Of a stretch of DNA of 64,000 nucleotides, positions 43,665-54,300 are shown piece by piece (the first letter of the stretch is position 1; each line of letters begins with the position of its first letter). The notes under the pieces were generated by a model, which saw nothing but the letters and a program-made list of their open reading frames with translations, did not search any database and had not been told where the DNA came from. Origin of the DNA: RGIG7213 sp045545665 (lineage in GTDB: Bacteria; Bacillota; Clostridia; Oscillospirales; CAG-272); assembly GCA_045545665.1 (NCBI GenBank), contig JAZQBL010000001.1, forward strand, positions 1-64,000, written 5' to 3'. Position numbers and translations under genes: made by a program.

Positions 43665-44195
43665 TCAGCCTATGACCTTATATTCGCCTTTTATCATGAT
43701 CTCGGTGCCCGAGGATGTACAGCAAATACCTCTTCCGTCTGCTTTTGGTATGATAACGTAATGGTTTTTCGAAATATCTGAGTTGTTCAAAAGGGATGTT
43801 TCCGTTGTTTTATCGGTAAGTGTCTGTGTTGCGGAGGGACATACAGCCTTTACAGAGCCTGTAAGCAATATTATGTCACACGCACCGAGGGCAACTATCT
43901 TCTGTCCTGCATTGAGCTTTTCGGTTGAAAAAACGACCTGCTGAGACGAAGAGCCGCCTACGGAATTTTTAGCTATTTCTTCACGTACGTACGCTTCCAT
44001 TTCCGCTTTCATCTCTTCCTTCAGCTTTTCCATTTCTGCGTTTACGTAAGAAAGGGAAACGAGCGGATCTTCTTCTGTTGTGTACGTTTCTCCGGTTGCA
44101 GTCGCAAAGGCTGTAAACATAATACTCAACATGAGCACGGTCGTCAGACATTTTCCTGTAAGTTTTGCACCTGAGATCATAAGTTTTTTGAACAT
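43665..44195 (-). CDS. Exported protein of unknown function with a short coiled coil
   Basis: A 176-residue protein with an N-terminal signal or anchor helix (about 15-35), an acidic Lys/Glu-rich helix (about 50-75, MEKLKEEMKAEMEAYVREEI), and a strand-rich C-terminal domain that contains three cysteines. No family recognised. AGAAAGGATAATTAT precedes the ATG. It lies 14 bases after the topoisomerase A stop and 13 bases before the SpoIID-like gene, so it is in their operon and may assist the SpoIID-like protein. Confidence 0.6.
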   Translation of the reverse strand: MFKKLMISGAKLTGKCLTTVLMLSIMFTAFATATGETYTTEEDPLVSLSYVNAEMEKLKEEMKAEMEAYVREEIAKNSVGGSSSQQVVFSTEKLNAGQKIVALGACDIILLTGSVKAVCPSATQTLTDKTTETSLLNNSDISKNHYVIIPKADGRGICCTSSGTEIMIKGEYKVIG

Positions 44196-44209
44196 ATAAT
44201 TATCCTTTC

Positions 44210-46444
44210 TTATTCAATTATTCCTATCTGTCTTGCGTCTATATCGTACTGTTCAAGTAAAGTTCCCGCAGCGGGGATCTTTATTTTTTTGTACTTTGAA
44301 GTGTTTTCAAAAGGTGAGTCGGATTCCTTGAATGCGGCGGCTATCTTCTGATTTTTCTTCAAATTGAAGAGCGTCACACCGCCTGCGGTTCTCGTTGTTT
44401 TTTCGGGTATGAGCTTCGTTGAGATCATAATCGCACGTCTGTTGTCCGAAATTAGGACGATGTTGAACGGTTCGTCTTCGTAGAATATTCCGACAATGGG
44501 AGAAGATGAGCTGTATGCGCCTGTAAGCTTACGTCTGTTGCTCTTCGTCTCATAATTTTTCATCGAAACCTTGACGCCTTTTCCGTTTTCAAAGATGAAC
44601 ACGAGGTTTTTCGGCTCAAAATTATCGGGGATAAGCTTCATAAATATAGCTTTTTCACCGCTGTCAAAGGAAAGCTTCGAAGGTACGTAATCACCTAAAA
44701 CGGAAGCTTTAAGGCAGTCAAAGTCGGTAAGCTTTGCTTTGTATGCCTGAGCTTTATCGGAGAAGAAGACGACACTGTCTCGGTTTTCACCGTCTTCGGA
44801 AATTATGATCCTGTCGCCGTCTTTGAGCATCTGCTCGTCGGAAGCACGTAAAGATACAAGCGTCGATTTTTTGAAATAACCGTCTTTTGTAAATACTGCA
44901 CGTATGTTGAAGTTTTCAACGTGCTCACTTTCGTTGTATATCTGTACGTCCTCCTGGGAAAGTATCAGCGACTTTCTCGGCATTCCGTATTTGTTCTTTA
45001 TTTCTTTGAGCTGTTTGATTATTACGTCTTTGACCTTCCTGTCGGATGCTATCGTTTCTTCAAGCTCTGCAATTTCTTTTTGCAGACTTTCAATATCGGC
45101 TATGCGGTTGAGAATATACTCACGGTTAAGGTTACGCAGCTTTATTTCGGCAACGTATTCCGCTTGCTTCATCGTAAGATCGAATTCTTTTGCGAGATTC
45201 GGTACTACGTCTGAATCCTTTTCTGTGCCTCTGACGATCGCGATCGCTCTGTCTATGTCGAGAAGTATCTTTCCGAGACCCAAAAGCAAATGAAGCTTGT
45301 CTTTCTTTGCGTTAAGATCAAACGTAAGCTCACGTCTTAAACACGTTACACGGAATTTTATCCATTCGTTGAGAATATCAATTATACCGAGGACCTTCGG
45401 AGAACCGTCGATCAGTACGTTGAAGTTACAGCCCATACTGTCTTCAAGGGGAGTAAGTTTGAAAAGTTTGAGCATAAGCTTATCGGGATCGACTCCGCGG
45501 CGAAGATCAAGAGTAAATCTGAATCCCTCTATACCTATTTCGTCACGGTAGTCGGTAATTTCCTTGAGCTTGCCTTCCTTTACAAGGTCGGCTATCTTTT
45601 TCATAATAAGCTCAATGGAGGTCGAGTAGGGGATCTGGGTTATGTTTATGCAGTTGTTGTCTTTGTCGTATTCGTATTTTGAGCGTATCTTGACAGCACC
45701 CTTACCGCTCAAATAAAGCTCTTTCATCTTTTCTCTGTTGTATATGATGAAGCCGCCACCCGGAAAATCCGGCGCTTTTACGATATCAAGCATTCTGTCA
45801 ACGGAAACGTGGCTGTTTTTAAGAAGTTCTATTGTTCCGTCACATATTTCGGAAAGATTGAACGAGCATATGTTTGATGCCATACCGACAGCAATACCGA
45901 GGTTAGATGAAACAAGTATGTTCGGAAAGGAAACGGGAAGCAAAACAGGCTCTTTTTGCGTACTGTCGTAGTTGTCAACGAAATCTACAGCATCCTTGTT
46001 GATGCCGCAAAATACTTCGTTACAGATCTTGGCAAGCTTTACTTCCGTGTAACGTGATGCGGCAACTTCCATATTCGTTGAATGAAGTCCCCACGTACCC
46101 TTTGAGTCGATAAAAGGATGAAGCAGAGCTGCGTGTCCCGTCGTCATACGAACCATCGTTTCGTAAATTGATGCATCACCGTGCGGGTTAAGTGTCATCG
46201 TAGCGCCGACTACGTTCGTACTTTTCGTTCTTCCCGACGTCAGAAGGTTCATTTTATACATCGTGTACAAAAGCTTTCTGTGGGAGGGCTTAAAACCGTC
46301 GATCTCGGGAATTGCACGTGATATGATAACGCTCATAACGTACGGCATATAGTTCTTTTCGATCGTGTCGGTTATCGGCTGTGTTCTTATTTCAGCCAGC
46401 GGAAGATTTTCTTCCGCCGGTATATTTTTCTTCTTTTTCGCCAT
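44210..46444 (-). CDS. Type IIA topoisomerase subunit A (ParC/GyrA-like)
   Basis: This subunit cuts and rejoins DNA. The 744-residue protein has the winged-helix CAP-like domain with the catalytic Tyr132 in AASRYTEV, the tower domain and long coiled coil (about 375-480), and a C-terminal beta-pinwheel-like domain (about 500-735). A clear GyrA box (QRRGGRG) is not visible, which favours a topoisomerase IV-like role in decatenation. Its pair, subunit B, lies 12 bases upstream. Both are diverged from the classical dnaA-linked gyrase. Confidence 0.88.
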   Translation of the reverse strand: MAKKKKNIPAEENLPLAEIRTQPITDTIEKNYMPYVMSVIISRAIPEIDGFKPSHRKLLYTMYKMNLLTSGRTKSTNVVGATMTLNPHGDASIYETMVRMTTGHAALLHPFIDSKGTWGLHSTNMEVAASRYTEVKLAKICNEVFCGINKDAVDFVDNYDSTQKEPVLLPVSFPNILVSSNLGIAVGMASNICSFNLSEICDGTIELLKNSHVSVDRMLDIVKAPDFPGGGFIIYNREKMKELYLSGKGAVKIRSKYEYDKDNNCINITQIPYSTSIELIMKKIADLVKEGKLKEITDYRDEIGIEGFRFTLDLRRGVDPDKLMLKLFKLTPLEDSMGCNFNVLIDGSPKVLGIIDILNEWIKFRVTCLRRELTFDLNAKKDKLHLLLGLGKILLDIDRAIAIVRGTEKDSDVVPNLAKEFDLTMKQAEYVAEIKLRNLNREYILNRIADIESLQKEIAELEETIASDRKVKDVIIKQLKEIKNKYGMPRKSLILSQEDVQIYNESEHVENFNIRAVFTKDGYFKKSTLVSLRASDEQMLKDGDRIIISEDGENRDSVVFFSDKAQAYKAKLTDFDCLKASVLGDYVPSKLSFDSGEKAIFMKLIPDNFEPKNLVFIFENGKGVKVSMKNYETKSNRRKLTGAYSSSSPIVGIFYEDEPFNIVLISDNRRAIMISTKLIPEKTTRTAGGVTLFNLKKNQKIAAAFKESDSPFENTSKYKKIKIPAAGTLLEQYDIDARQIGIIE

Positions 46445-46456
46445 TACCGTTATACC

Positions 46457-48451
46457 TTATATATCGGCGTCTTTAATATAAAGTGCGCCGTAGTTTGATA
46501 TAAATTCCTTTCTTGCTTCGATGTTGTCACCCAAAAGCGTATCAAATATCTTATACGTTGCTTCTTCATCAGTCGGGCAGACCTGTATAAGACGTCTTGT
46601 GGCAGGGGACATCGTTGAACGGTACATCATATCCGCATCGTTTTCACCGAGACCCTTTGAACGCTGTACGGTGTATTTTTTATCGCCGAGGGACCTTACT
46701 ATTTCTTCCTTCTGCCCGTCGCTGTATGCAAAGAATATTTCGTCCTTGCACGTTATTTCATAAAGGGGCGATTCTGCAATATATACCTTTCCGGCACGTA
46801 TCAAAGAGGGGAGAAGTCTGTAGAATATAGTGAGGATAAGAGTTCTTATCTGGAATCCGTCAACGTCGGCATCGGTACAGATTATTACCTTTGACCAGCG
46901 CAGATTGTCGAGATTGAATTCCGCAGTGTCGGATTTGTGCTTTGATTTAATTTCAACGCCGCATCCGAGGATCTTCAGCAGATCTACGATTATCTGACTT
47001 TCGAATATTTTTTCGTACGTACTCTTAAGACAGTTCAGCGTTTTACCTCTTACGGGAATTATAGCTTGAAATTCGGGTATTCTTGCAAGCTTACAGGATG
47101 AAAGAGCCGAGTCACCTTCAACTATAAAAAGCTCTCGTATATTCTTATCTTTTGAACGGCAGTCAACGAATTTTTCTATCTTGTTCGTTATATCGTTTGT
47201 CGTTGCAAGCTTCTTTTTCAAATTCAATCGTGTTGCCTCGGCAGACTCACGGCTTCGCTTGTTTACAAGCACCTGCGTTGCGATCTTTTCGGCATCTATC
47301 GGATTTTCCGCAAAGAATATTTCAAGATTTTGCTTCAAAAAGTTCGTCATACATTCCTGTATGAAGCTGTTCGTTATTGATTTTTTCGTCTGGTTTTCGT
47401 ATGAGGTATACGTTGAAAAGCTGTTGGTAACTATTATAAGAGAGTCCTTGATGTCGCCGAATTGTATCTTCGATTCGTTTTTGTTGTATTTTCCGATGGA
47501 TTTTATATATTTGTCTATTGCGTAAACAAAACCGTTTTTGACTGCGTTGTCGGGTGAACCGCCGTGTTCAAGAAAGCTTGAGTTGTGGTAATATTCCGTT
47601 ACGTTTATTACGTTTGAAAACGTGAAGGCGATATCGAACTTCAATTTGTAATCGGGCTTGTCAGCTCTGTCACGGCCGACACCTTCGCCCGAAAGACTTA
47701 CAGTCTGGCATAAAGACGTCGTGCCTGCAAGATTTTCTACGTAGTCGGATATACCTTTTTCGTAAAGATACTCACGCGTTTCAAAGTCGTTTTCCGAATT
47801 TTGTATTTTGAGAATAAATTTAAGACCTGCATTTACGATAGCCTGCTTTTTTAAAACGTCATCGTAATATTCCGTCGGTATATTTATATCCGTGAAAACG
47901 TCAAGGTCGGGCTTCCAACGTATTACAGTGCCCGTTTTCTTTTCTTTTTTTGCTATTTCACGTACTTCGAGTTCCGTTACGGGGAATCCTTTTTCGAAGG
48001 ATATCGAGCTTACGTATCCCTTGGAGTAGGAACGCACCGTCATATACTGAGATGAAAACTGCGTAGCACAGGCACCGAGACCGTTAAGCCCGAGCGAATA
48101 TTCGTACGCCGCACCTCCTGAGTTGTTATCGTATTTACCGCCTGCGTACAGCTCACAGAAAACAAGCTCCCAATTATAACGCTGTTCCTTTTCATTGAAT
48201 CCGAGCGGAACGCCTCGCCCAAAATCTTCAATTTCAATGGAATTATCATTGAATACCGTTACGTATATTACGTCACCGAAGCCCTCACGTGCTTCGTCGA
48301 TAGAGTTTGAAAGTATCTCAAAGACGGAGTGCTCGCATCCCGAAAGACCGTCTGATCCGAAAATAACGCCGGGGCGTAAACGCACCCGGTCGGGGCCTTT
48401 AAGCATTTTTATATCTTGTTCGGAAATTTCCGCGGAAATCTTTTTTGCCAT
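46457..48451 (-). CDS. Type IIA topoisomerase subunit B (ParE/GyrB-like)
   Basis: The ATPase and TOPRIM subunit. The 664-residue protein has the GHKL ATPase domain at the start (RPGVIFGSDG, EILSNSIDEA with the catalytic Glu/Asn region, DFGRGVP, YEYSLGLNGLGA), a transducer domain with a QTK-like loop (YENQTKKSI), and the TOPRIM domain with VEGDSALSS, VRGKTLN and DADVDG. The usual EGDSAGGSAK is changed to EGDSALSSCK, so the Gly-Gly pair is lost. An extended -10 (TGCTATTAT) lies upstream near 48472, with AAGGAGAAC as ribosome site. It heads the operon with subunit A. Confidence 0.88.
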   Translation of the reverse strand: MAKKISAEISEQDIKMLKGPDRVRLRPGVIFGSDGLSGCEHSVFEILSNSIDEAREGFGDVIYVTVFNDNSIEIEDFGRGVPLGFNEKEQRYNWELVFCELYAGGKYDNNSGGAAYEYSLGLNGLGACATQFSSQYMTVRSYSKGYVSSISFEKGFPVTELEVREIAKKEKKTGTVIRWKPDLDVFTDINIPTEYYDDVLKKQAIVNAGLKFILKIQNSENDFETREYLYEKGISDYVENLAGTTSLCQTVSLSGEGVGRDRADKPDYKLKFDIAFTFSNVINVTEYYHNSSFLEHGGSPDNAVKNGFVYAIDKYIKSIGKYNKNESKIQFGDIKDSLIIVTNSFSTYTSYENQTKKSITNSFIQECMTNFLKQNLEIFFAENPIDAEKIATQVLVNKRSRESAEATRLNLKKKLATTNDITNKIEKFVDCRSKDKNIRELFIVEGDSALSSCKLARIPEFQAIIPVRGKTLNCLKSTYEKIFESQIIVDLLKILGCGVEIKSKHKSDTAEFNLDNLRWSKVIICTDADVDGFQIRTLILTIFYRLLPSLIRAGKVYIAESPLYEITCKDEIFFAYSDGQKEEIVRSLGDKKYTVQRSKGLGENDADMMYRSTMSPATRRLIQVCPTDEEATYKIFDTLLGDNIEARKEFISNYGALYIKDADI

Positions 48452-48574
48452 TATAAGTTCTCCTTAGATTAATATATTTATAATAGCACAAACGCACGGC
48501 AGAATTAATTAATATTATGTAAATATTTTATTTTATCTCTTACAAATTATTTGCGCCATCTGCTCCCGTACTTA

Positions 48575-48603
48575 TTGACACGGAGGACAAAATGTTATAT
48601 AAT
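48575..48603 (+). promoter_or_regulatory. Perfect consensus promoter overlapping the dinB start
   Basis: -35 TTGACA (48575-48580), 17-bp spacer, -10 TATAAT (48598-48603). The spacer contains the GGAGG site and the ATG at 48592, so transcription should start near the second in-frame ATG at 48610. Confidence 0.75.
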
Positions 48604-49827
48604 ACGAGTATGAAGAAAAGATATATTTTGCACTGCGATCTGAACGGTTTTTTTGCCTCGGTCGAGTGTGTTTTCAATCCCGAACTTAAGAATATTCCTA
48701 TGGCGGTCGGCGGCAGCCGTGAAACACGCCACGGCATAATTTTGGCAAAAAATGAGCTTGCAAAAAAATGCGGTGTCAAAACAGCCGAAACGCTTGCGTC
48801 GGCAAAAAAGAAATGTCCGGATCTCGTTATCGTTCCGCCGAGACACTCCGAATATAAAAAATTCAGCAGGATAGTGAATTCGATATATTTGCGTTACACG
48901 GATCTTGTCGAGCCGTTCGGTATTGACGAATCGTGGCTTGACATAACGGGAAGTATGCACCTTTTCGGTGATAAAAGCTATGAATGTGCCGAAAAGATAG
49001 CAAACGAAATAAGAAACACGGTAAGAACCGAAACGGGACTTACTGTATCGGTCGGTGTTTCATTCAATAAAATATTCGCAAAGCTCGGTTCCGATTATAA
49101 AAAGCCCGATGCCGTGACGGTTATTACGGAGGATAATTTCAAAGATATCGTCTTTCCGCTTGACGTCGGATCGCTTCTTTTTGCAGGAAGAGCAACAGGG
49201 GAAAAACTGCACGAATTACGCATAAAAACAGTCGGTGAGCTTGCCGGATACGATCCGGCTTTGCTTGAAAAAAAACTCGGTTCCGCCGGACGTGCTTTGT
49301 ACAGATACGCAAACGGTCTTGACGACTCGGAGGTCTTGTCTTTTTATTCAAAAAGGGAAGTAAAGTCGGTTGGCAGGGGGATGACCTTTACGCACGATCT
49401 CGGTAATATTTCCGAGGTTACGGCAGGAATTTCCGCTTTAAGCTCCGAGGTCTGTGAATCATTACGAAAACAGAATCTTGAATGTAAAACAGTTCAGCTT
49501 TCCGTAAAGGATGTGAATTTAAAAACCGTACAGCGCAGAGCACCGCTTGAATATCCGACGAATTCCACCAAAAAGGTAACGGAATGCGCGCTTTCAATAT
49601 TTGAAAAGTGCTGGAATTTAAGAAATCCCATAAGGGCGATGACGGTTACGGCAATAAATCTTACATCGTCTTTTGAAGCGCAAGCCCAGCTTTCTTTTTT
49701 TGACAGTGAGCCGAACGACGAAAAAGAAAAAAAGCTTGACAGCACACTTGATAAGATCAACGAAAAATACGGCAAAAACTCGATAAAGCCCGCAAGCTTT
49801 ATAAAAAACGATATCGGTATAAAATAA
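48592..49827 (+). CDS. dinB: DNA polymerase IV (Y family)
   Basis: An error-prone translesion polymerase. The core begins ILHCDLNGFFASVE, with the first catalytic Asp; the second acidic pair lies in FGIDESWLD. Palm, fingers and thumb are followed by the little-finger domain (about 245-360). A sliding-clamp motif QLSFF lies near residue 373. Two starts are possible: ATG 48592 (411 residues, with GGAGG) or ATG 48610 (405 residues), which matches family starts better. The promoter hexamers favour the second, leaderless; the ribosome site favours the first if transcripts come from further upstream. Confidence 0.92.
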   Translation: MLYNTSMKKRYILHCDLNGFFASVECVFNPELKNIPMAVGGSRETRHGIILAKNELAKKCGVKTAETLASAKKKCPDLVIVPPRHSEYKKFSRIVNSIYLRYTDLVEPFGIDESWLDITGSMHLFGDKSYECAEKIANEIRNTVRTETGLTVSVGVSFNKIFAKLGSDYKKPDAVTVITEDNFKDIVFPLDVGSLLFAGRATGEKLHELRIKTVGELAGYDPALLEKKLGSAGRALYRYANGLDDSEVLSFYSKREVKSVGRGMTFTHDLGNISEVTAGISALSSEVCESLRKQNLECKTVQLSVKDVNLKTVQRRAPLEYPTNSTKKVTECALSIFEKCWNLRNPIRAMTVTAINLTSSFEAQAQLSFFDSEPNDEKEKKLDSTLDKINEKYGKNSIKPASFIKNDIGIK

Positions 49828-50639
49828 TGCTTAAAAGAGAAATACAGAATATTTTTGAATGTGAAAAGATCAAATATGCCGAGGCTATCCCGTATTCACT
49901 TACAAGGCGAAACGAAAGCTGTAAAAAGACGGCGGAATTTTCTCCGAATTCCGCAGTTATTTTTCTGATACCGTATTTTAACGGCGTGAATGACGGCAAC
50001 GTGTCGGTCTACGCACAAGCGAAGGACTATCATCTGTACTGCAAGGAGCTTGAAAAACGCATCGTTCCCCTGTTCGAAGAGATAACAAATGAAAAAGCCG
50101 CACTTTTTGCCGATACTTCACCTATATATGAGGTGGATGCGGCACTCACCGCAGGGCTCGGTGTAAAAGGTAAAAACGGACTTTTGATAAACAGGGAATA
50201 TTCCTCGTTTGTGTTTATCGCCTCGCTTTTAACAACTGCAAAAACGGATGCTCTTACCGATAAAAAAGACTATGTGGTAAGCGAGTGTATCAACTGCGGA
50301 AAATGCATGAAAAACTGTCCCGTAAATCTTGACAAAAGCAAATGTATATCATCTCTTACCCAGAAAAAAGGACAGCTTTCGGATGATGAAATAACAGCTT
50401 TAAAAAATCAGGCGTATGTGTGGGGATGCGACGTGTGCCAGCTTGTATGCCCGTATACCGAAAAAATGATAAAAAACGGTACGAAAACGGAGATAGAATT
50501 TTTTAAGACCGACATTGTTTCAAACGTCACTTTGAAATATCTCGAAAATATATCAAAGAAAGATTTTGAAAAAAGAGCTTTTTCCTGGAGAGGTAAAAAG
50601 GTCCTTTCAAGAAATATCGGAATATGCGAAGAAAAATAA
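49827..50639 (+). CDS. Epoxyqueuosine reductase-like iron-sulfur protein (QueG family)
   Basis: A 270-residue protein with the QueG layout: a DUF1730-like cobalamin-binding N-terminal part (about 1-145) and a two-cluster ferredoxin domain with CINCGKCMKNCP (about 155-166) and WGCDVCQLVCPYT (about 196-208). QueG converts epoxyqueuosine to queuosine in tRNA. It is shorter than the E. coli enzyme (379) because the C-terminal HEAT-like part is missing, as in some Gram-positive members. The ATG shares its A with the dinB stop. No other queuosine gene is in the window, so the function is likely but not sure. Confidence 0.8.
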   Translation: MLKREIQNIFECEKIKYAEAIPYSLTRRNESCKKTAEFSPNSAVIFLIPYFNGVNDGNVSVYAQAKDYHLYCKELEKRIVPLFEEITNEKAALFADTSPIYEVDAALTAGLGVKGKNGLLINREYSSFVFIASLLTTAKTDALTDKKDYVVSECINCGKCMKNCPVNLDKSKCISSLTQKKGQLSDDEITALKNQAYVWGCDVCQLVCPYTEKMIKNGTKTEIEFFKTDIVSNVTLKYLENISKKDFEKRAFSWRGKKVLSRNIGICEEK

Positions 50640-51355
50640 AAGAATTATACGAAAGATGGCTCGTTCTGCGGATAATGAACAAAGAGTCACAGCTTATCGA
50701 CACAGAAGAAAAAATTTTGAAGCTGACAACTAAAAAAAGTAAGCTGTCGGAAGAAGATAAAACTCCCGGCGTCGTTGCAACGGCAAAGCTGCGTTTTTTT
50801 AAGTACAGGCAAAGCGAACGGTATTCAGCCGAGGAAAAGGTGAATTATGCATATTCACGTATAAAATTCAATCCCGTTACAAGCTTTTTCAGACTCTTTT
50901 TCTCCTTTACGCGTAAATACAGATTTATGACTGGCTTTTTGGCATACTTTTCTTTGATAGTTTCGGCTGTTCAAACAGGTGTTATATTTGTATTTTCCTC
51001 CGCTTTTTCGATAATATTGCTTCCGTTTGCTTTAATTCTTTATGCCGTCGTGGCAATCCCTCTGAGGATAAAAACGGTAAAATACGGAAGGGTCATATCC
51101 CGCCAAAAAAAGAAAATATCGTTTATAACAGTTGACGGTATTCCGTATGAGAAGATAAAAGACGGTTATACAGGCAAGCTTATAGAGTGCCTTGCCGAAG
51201 ATTCTGTATGCGTTATATCTTCGCTTAATATAACAGACAATTTTTTTGCTGTCAAAAAAGTAAATGATAACGTATACTGCGTATCACACAGATTTACCGT
51301 CCATCTGAAGAAGCATATACCGCATGATAAGATATACAGTACGATAAAATTATAA
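50624..51355 (+). CDS. Membrane protein of unknown function
   Basis: A 243-residue protein with a basic, coiled N-terminal part (about 1-90), two adjacent membrane helices (about 105-155), and a strand-rich C-terminal domain that starts with KKKISFITVDGIPYEKIKDG. No family recognised. It overlaps the QueG-like gene by 16 bases and ends 15 bases before addB, so it is co-transcribed with repair genes without an obvious link to them. Confidence 0.6.
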   Translation: MRRKIKELYERWLVLRIMNKESQLIDTEEKILKLTTKKSKLSEEDKTPGVVATAKLRFFKYRQSERYSAEEKVNYAYSRIKFNPVTSFFRLFFSFTRKYRFMTGFLAYFSLIVSAVQTGVIFVFSSAFSIILLPFALILYAVVAIPLRIKTVKYGRVISRQKKKISFITVDGIPYEKIKDGYTGKLIECLAEDSVCVISSLNITDNFFAVKKVNDNVYCVSHRFTVHLKKHIPHDKIYSTIKL

Positions 51356-51370
51356 CTGAAAGGATTTAAA

Positions 51371-54300
51371 ATGGTTGAATTTTTGTTCGGTCACTCGGGC
51401 TCGGGTAAGACAACACAAATATATAATAACATCAAACGAGATCTTTCCGAAAAAAAGCGCGTTATGCTCATCGTACCCGACCAGGAGGCGGTAAGTGCCG
51501 AGGCTATGTGTGCTGACGTAACGCAAGGCGTACCTTCGACCGAGCTTTACGTGTGCAGCTTTTCGAGACTTTGCAACGACGTTTTCAGAAAATACGGCGG
51601 TATCGTTTATAACTATGCGGATAAGACGACGGGAAGGCTTCTCGTCTTTCTTGCTTTGCGTTCCGTCAGAGAATATCTTAAGGAATACAATACCGTATCG
51701 TTTTCCGATACGTCGGCATTATCCGTCATACATTCAACCGTTGGTGAATTTAAACGCTGCGGTATAAGCGCATCCGACCTTTATGAAATTTGCGAAAAAA
51801 TACCTTCTGAAAAAAAACAGCTCAAAGACAAGCTTTCGGATATTGCACTTATATACGATGCGTATAATTCAAATCTCGGTTCTTCGTTGTGCGATCCGTC
51901 GGACGATATGACAAAGCTGTGTTCTATCCTTGAAGAAAATAACTTTTTCGCTGATTTTGACAGTGTTTATATAGATTCCTTCCATTATTTTACGCATTTA
52001 CAGCATAAGGTGATATATCATATTTTCAAAAATACGCCTTACGTCTGTGTGAGCGTGTGCGCGCCTTACGCCGAAAAAGCAAAGCAAAAGTTTACGTTAT
52101 CGGAAATATATTCATCGTTCGATGATCTTTTAAAAATAGCCGGGAAAGCAAATGCCGATGTATCGGTAACAGAGCTTAAAGAGTCGTACAGATTTTCAAA
52201 CGGCGAAACGAAATATCTTGAAGAGGCTTTGAGAAACGAGTATCAGGACAGCTTTTCTTCAGGTGAGCATATCAAGACCGTGCTTTGCCGTAATCCTTTT
52301 GACGAGGTCGAGTTTGTTTCAAGCGTTATATCAAAGCGTGTAAGGGAAGACGGCAAACGCTTCCGTGATTTTGCCGTTGTCGTGAATTCCGCAGATTCTT
52401 ACAAGGGAATTGCCGATGCTGTTTTTGATAAATTCGGCATACCTTATTTCATATCCTCAAGAACGGATATTATGCAAAAGCCTTTTGTAAAGCTGATATT
52501 TGCGGCATTCAATATTCATTTGTCCGGCTTTTACAAGGAGGACGTTATATCGTACGTAAAAACGGGACTTTCGGGGCTTTCTTATGAAGACACGGACCTT
52601 TTTGAAACGTACGTAAAAAGATGGGGCATAAACGGTAAACGCTTCTGTGAAGCGGCGTGGGATATGAATCCGTCGGGATACGGTGCAAGATTTTCAGAAA
52701 AAGATACAAAACAGCTCGACCGTATCAACAGGATAAAAGACTATATAATAACCCCGCTTTACGATTTTTCCGAAGCACTTTCGGAAGGTGCGCTTACGTG
52801 CGAAAAGATACTTAACTGCATATACGATCTTCTCATAAAAACAGATATAAAAAAACAGCTTTCGGATCTTGTTCTTGCGTGCGAAGATGAAGGCGAAAAA
52901 AGCGAAATATATCAGATATGGCATCTGTTTTTCAAAGCCGCAACGGATATTTCGGATATCTGTAAGGACACGTGCGTAAGCGTTGAAGAATACAGAGCAC
53001 TCCTTGCTATGGTCCTTTCCGAGGTCGATATAGGTAAGATCCCGACGTCGCAGGATCAGGTTTTGATCGGTGAATCGGGAAAAGTCAGAATAAACAATCC
53101 TACCGATATATTTGTCCTCGGCGTAAACGAGGGAGATTTTCCCTCCGGTGTTTCAAATAATACCGTTTTTTCGTTTGCCGATATACGTATTTTGCAAGAT
53201 TGCGGAGTGCATTTTATAAATGAAGAAACACTTCTGCTTCGTGATACGTTCAGTTTTTACAAAACCGTCACGTCGTGCAGTGAAAACGTGTACGTAACGT
53301 CTACTGTCAGGGATTCGTCGGCTGCGGCAAAAAAGCCGTCCGTGCTTTTTCAAAAGATCAAAGGATTGTTTCCTTGCGGATACAGCACGTTTAAAGGTAT
53401 CACCGCCGATGACGTATGCACGTATGCTGTCGGAGTCGATTTTATCGGACGTAATGCCGATAAAGTACAGATCGCTTCGGTAAAGGCTGTCCTTGCGGAA
53501 AACCCCGACACACTTCACGTAACAGAGGATTATTTACCGACGACGGTTATTTCAAAGGATACGGCACAAAAAATATATTCGGGAGATATAAAGCTTTCAC
53601 AGTCCAAAATAGACAGCTTCAGAAAGTGCAAATTCGGTTATTACTGTAATTACGTGCTGAATCTCAGAAACGACAGCAAGATAGATGTGGAATCAAACGA
53701 TCTCGGAACGTACGTCCATTACGTTTTGCAGCGGTTGCTTGAAGATTATATAAAGGGTAACGTGAAGGCGGATATAGACGAATCGGAGCTTAAAGAAAAG
53801 CTGGATATTTATACTTGCGAATTTACATCGAGTTATCTTAACGTCGATATTTCAAAGCCCGGATATGCGAAAATAAAAGCACTGTTTGAGAGAATGAAAA
53901 AAAATACTCTCAAAGCAGCTCAAAATATACTGTGTGAGCTTTCTTCAAGTGAGTTCAAGCCCTCAAAGCTCGAACTTAATATTTCGGACAGCGGTGAGAT
54001 GCCGCCTCTTCGTATACAGCTTTCCGACGGAAGTTCTGCCGTTCTGGGCGGTGTTGCCGACAGAGTCGATACGTACAGCGCTGACGGAAAGACGTACATA
54101 AAGCTTATGGACTATAAAACGGGTAAACCGTCGTTTTCTCTTAACGGAATAGAAAAATGCGACGGAATACAGCTGTTCGTCTATATGATAAGTATTTGCA
54201 CAAAGGGCGGAAAACTGTTCGGGGGCGATATAAAGCCTGCCGCTGCTTTTTACGTTGCGGTAACTCCCGAGGTCAAGGAACACGATTTTCCGATAGATGA

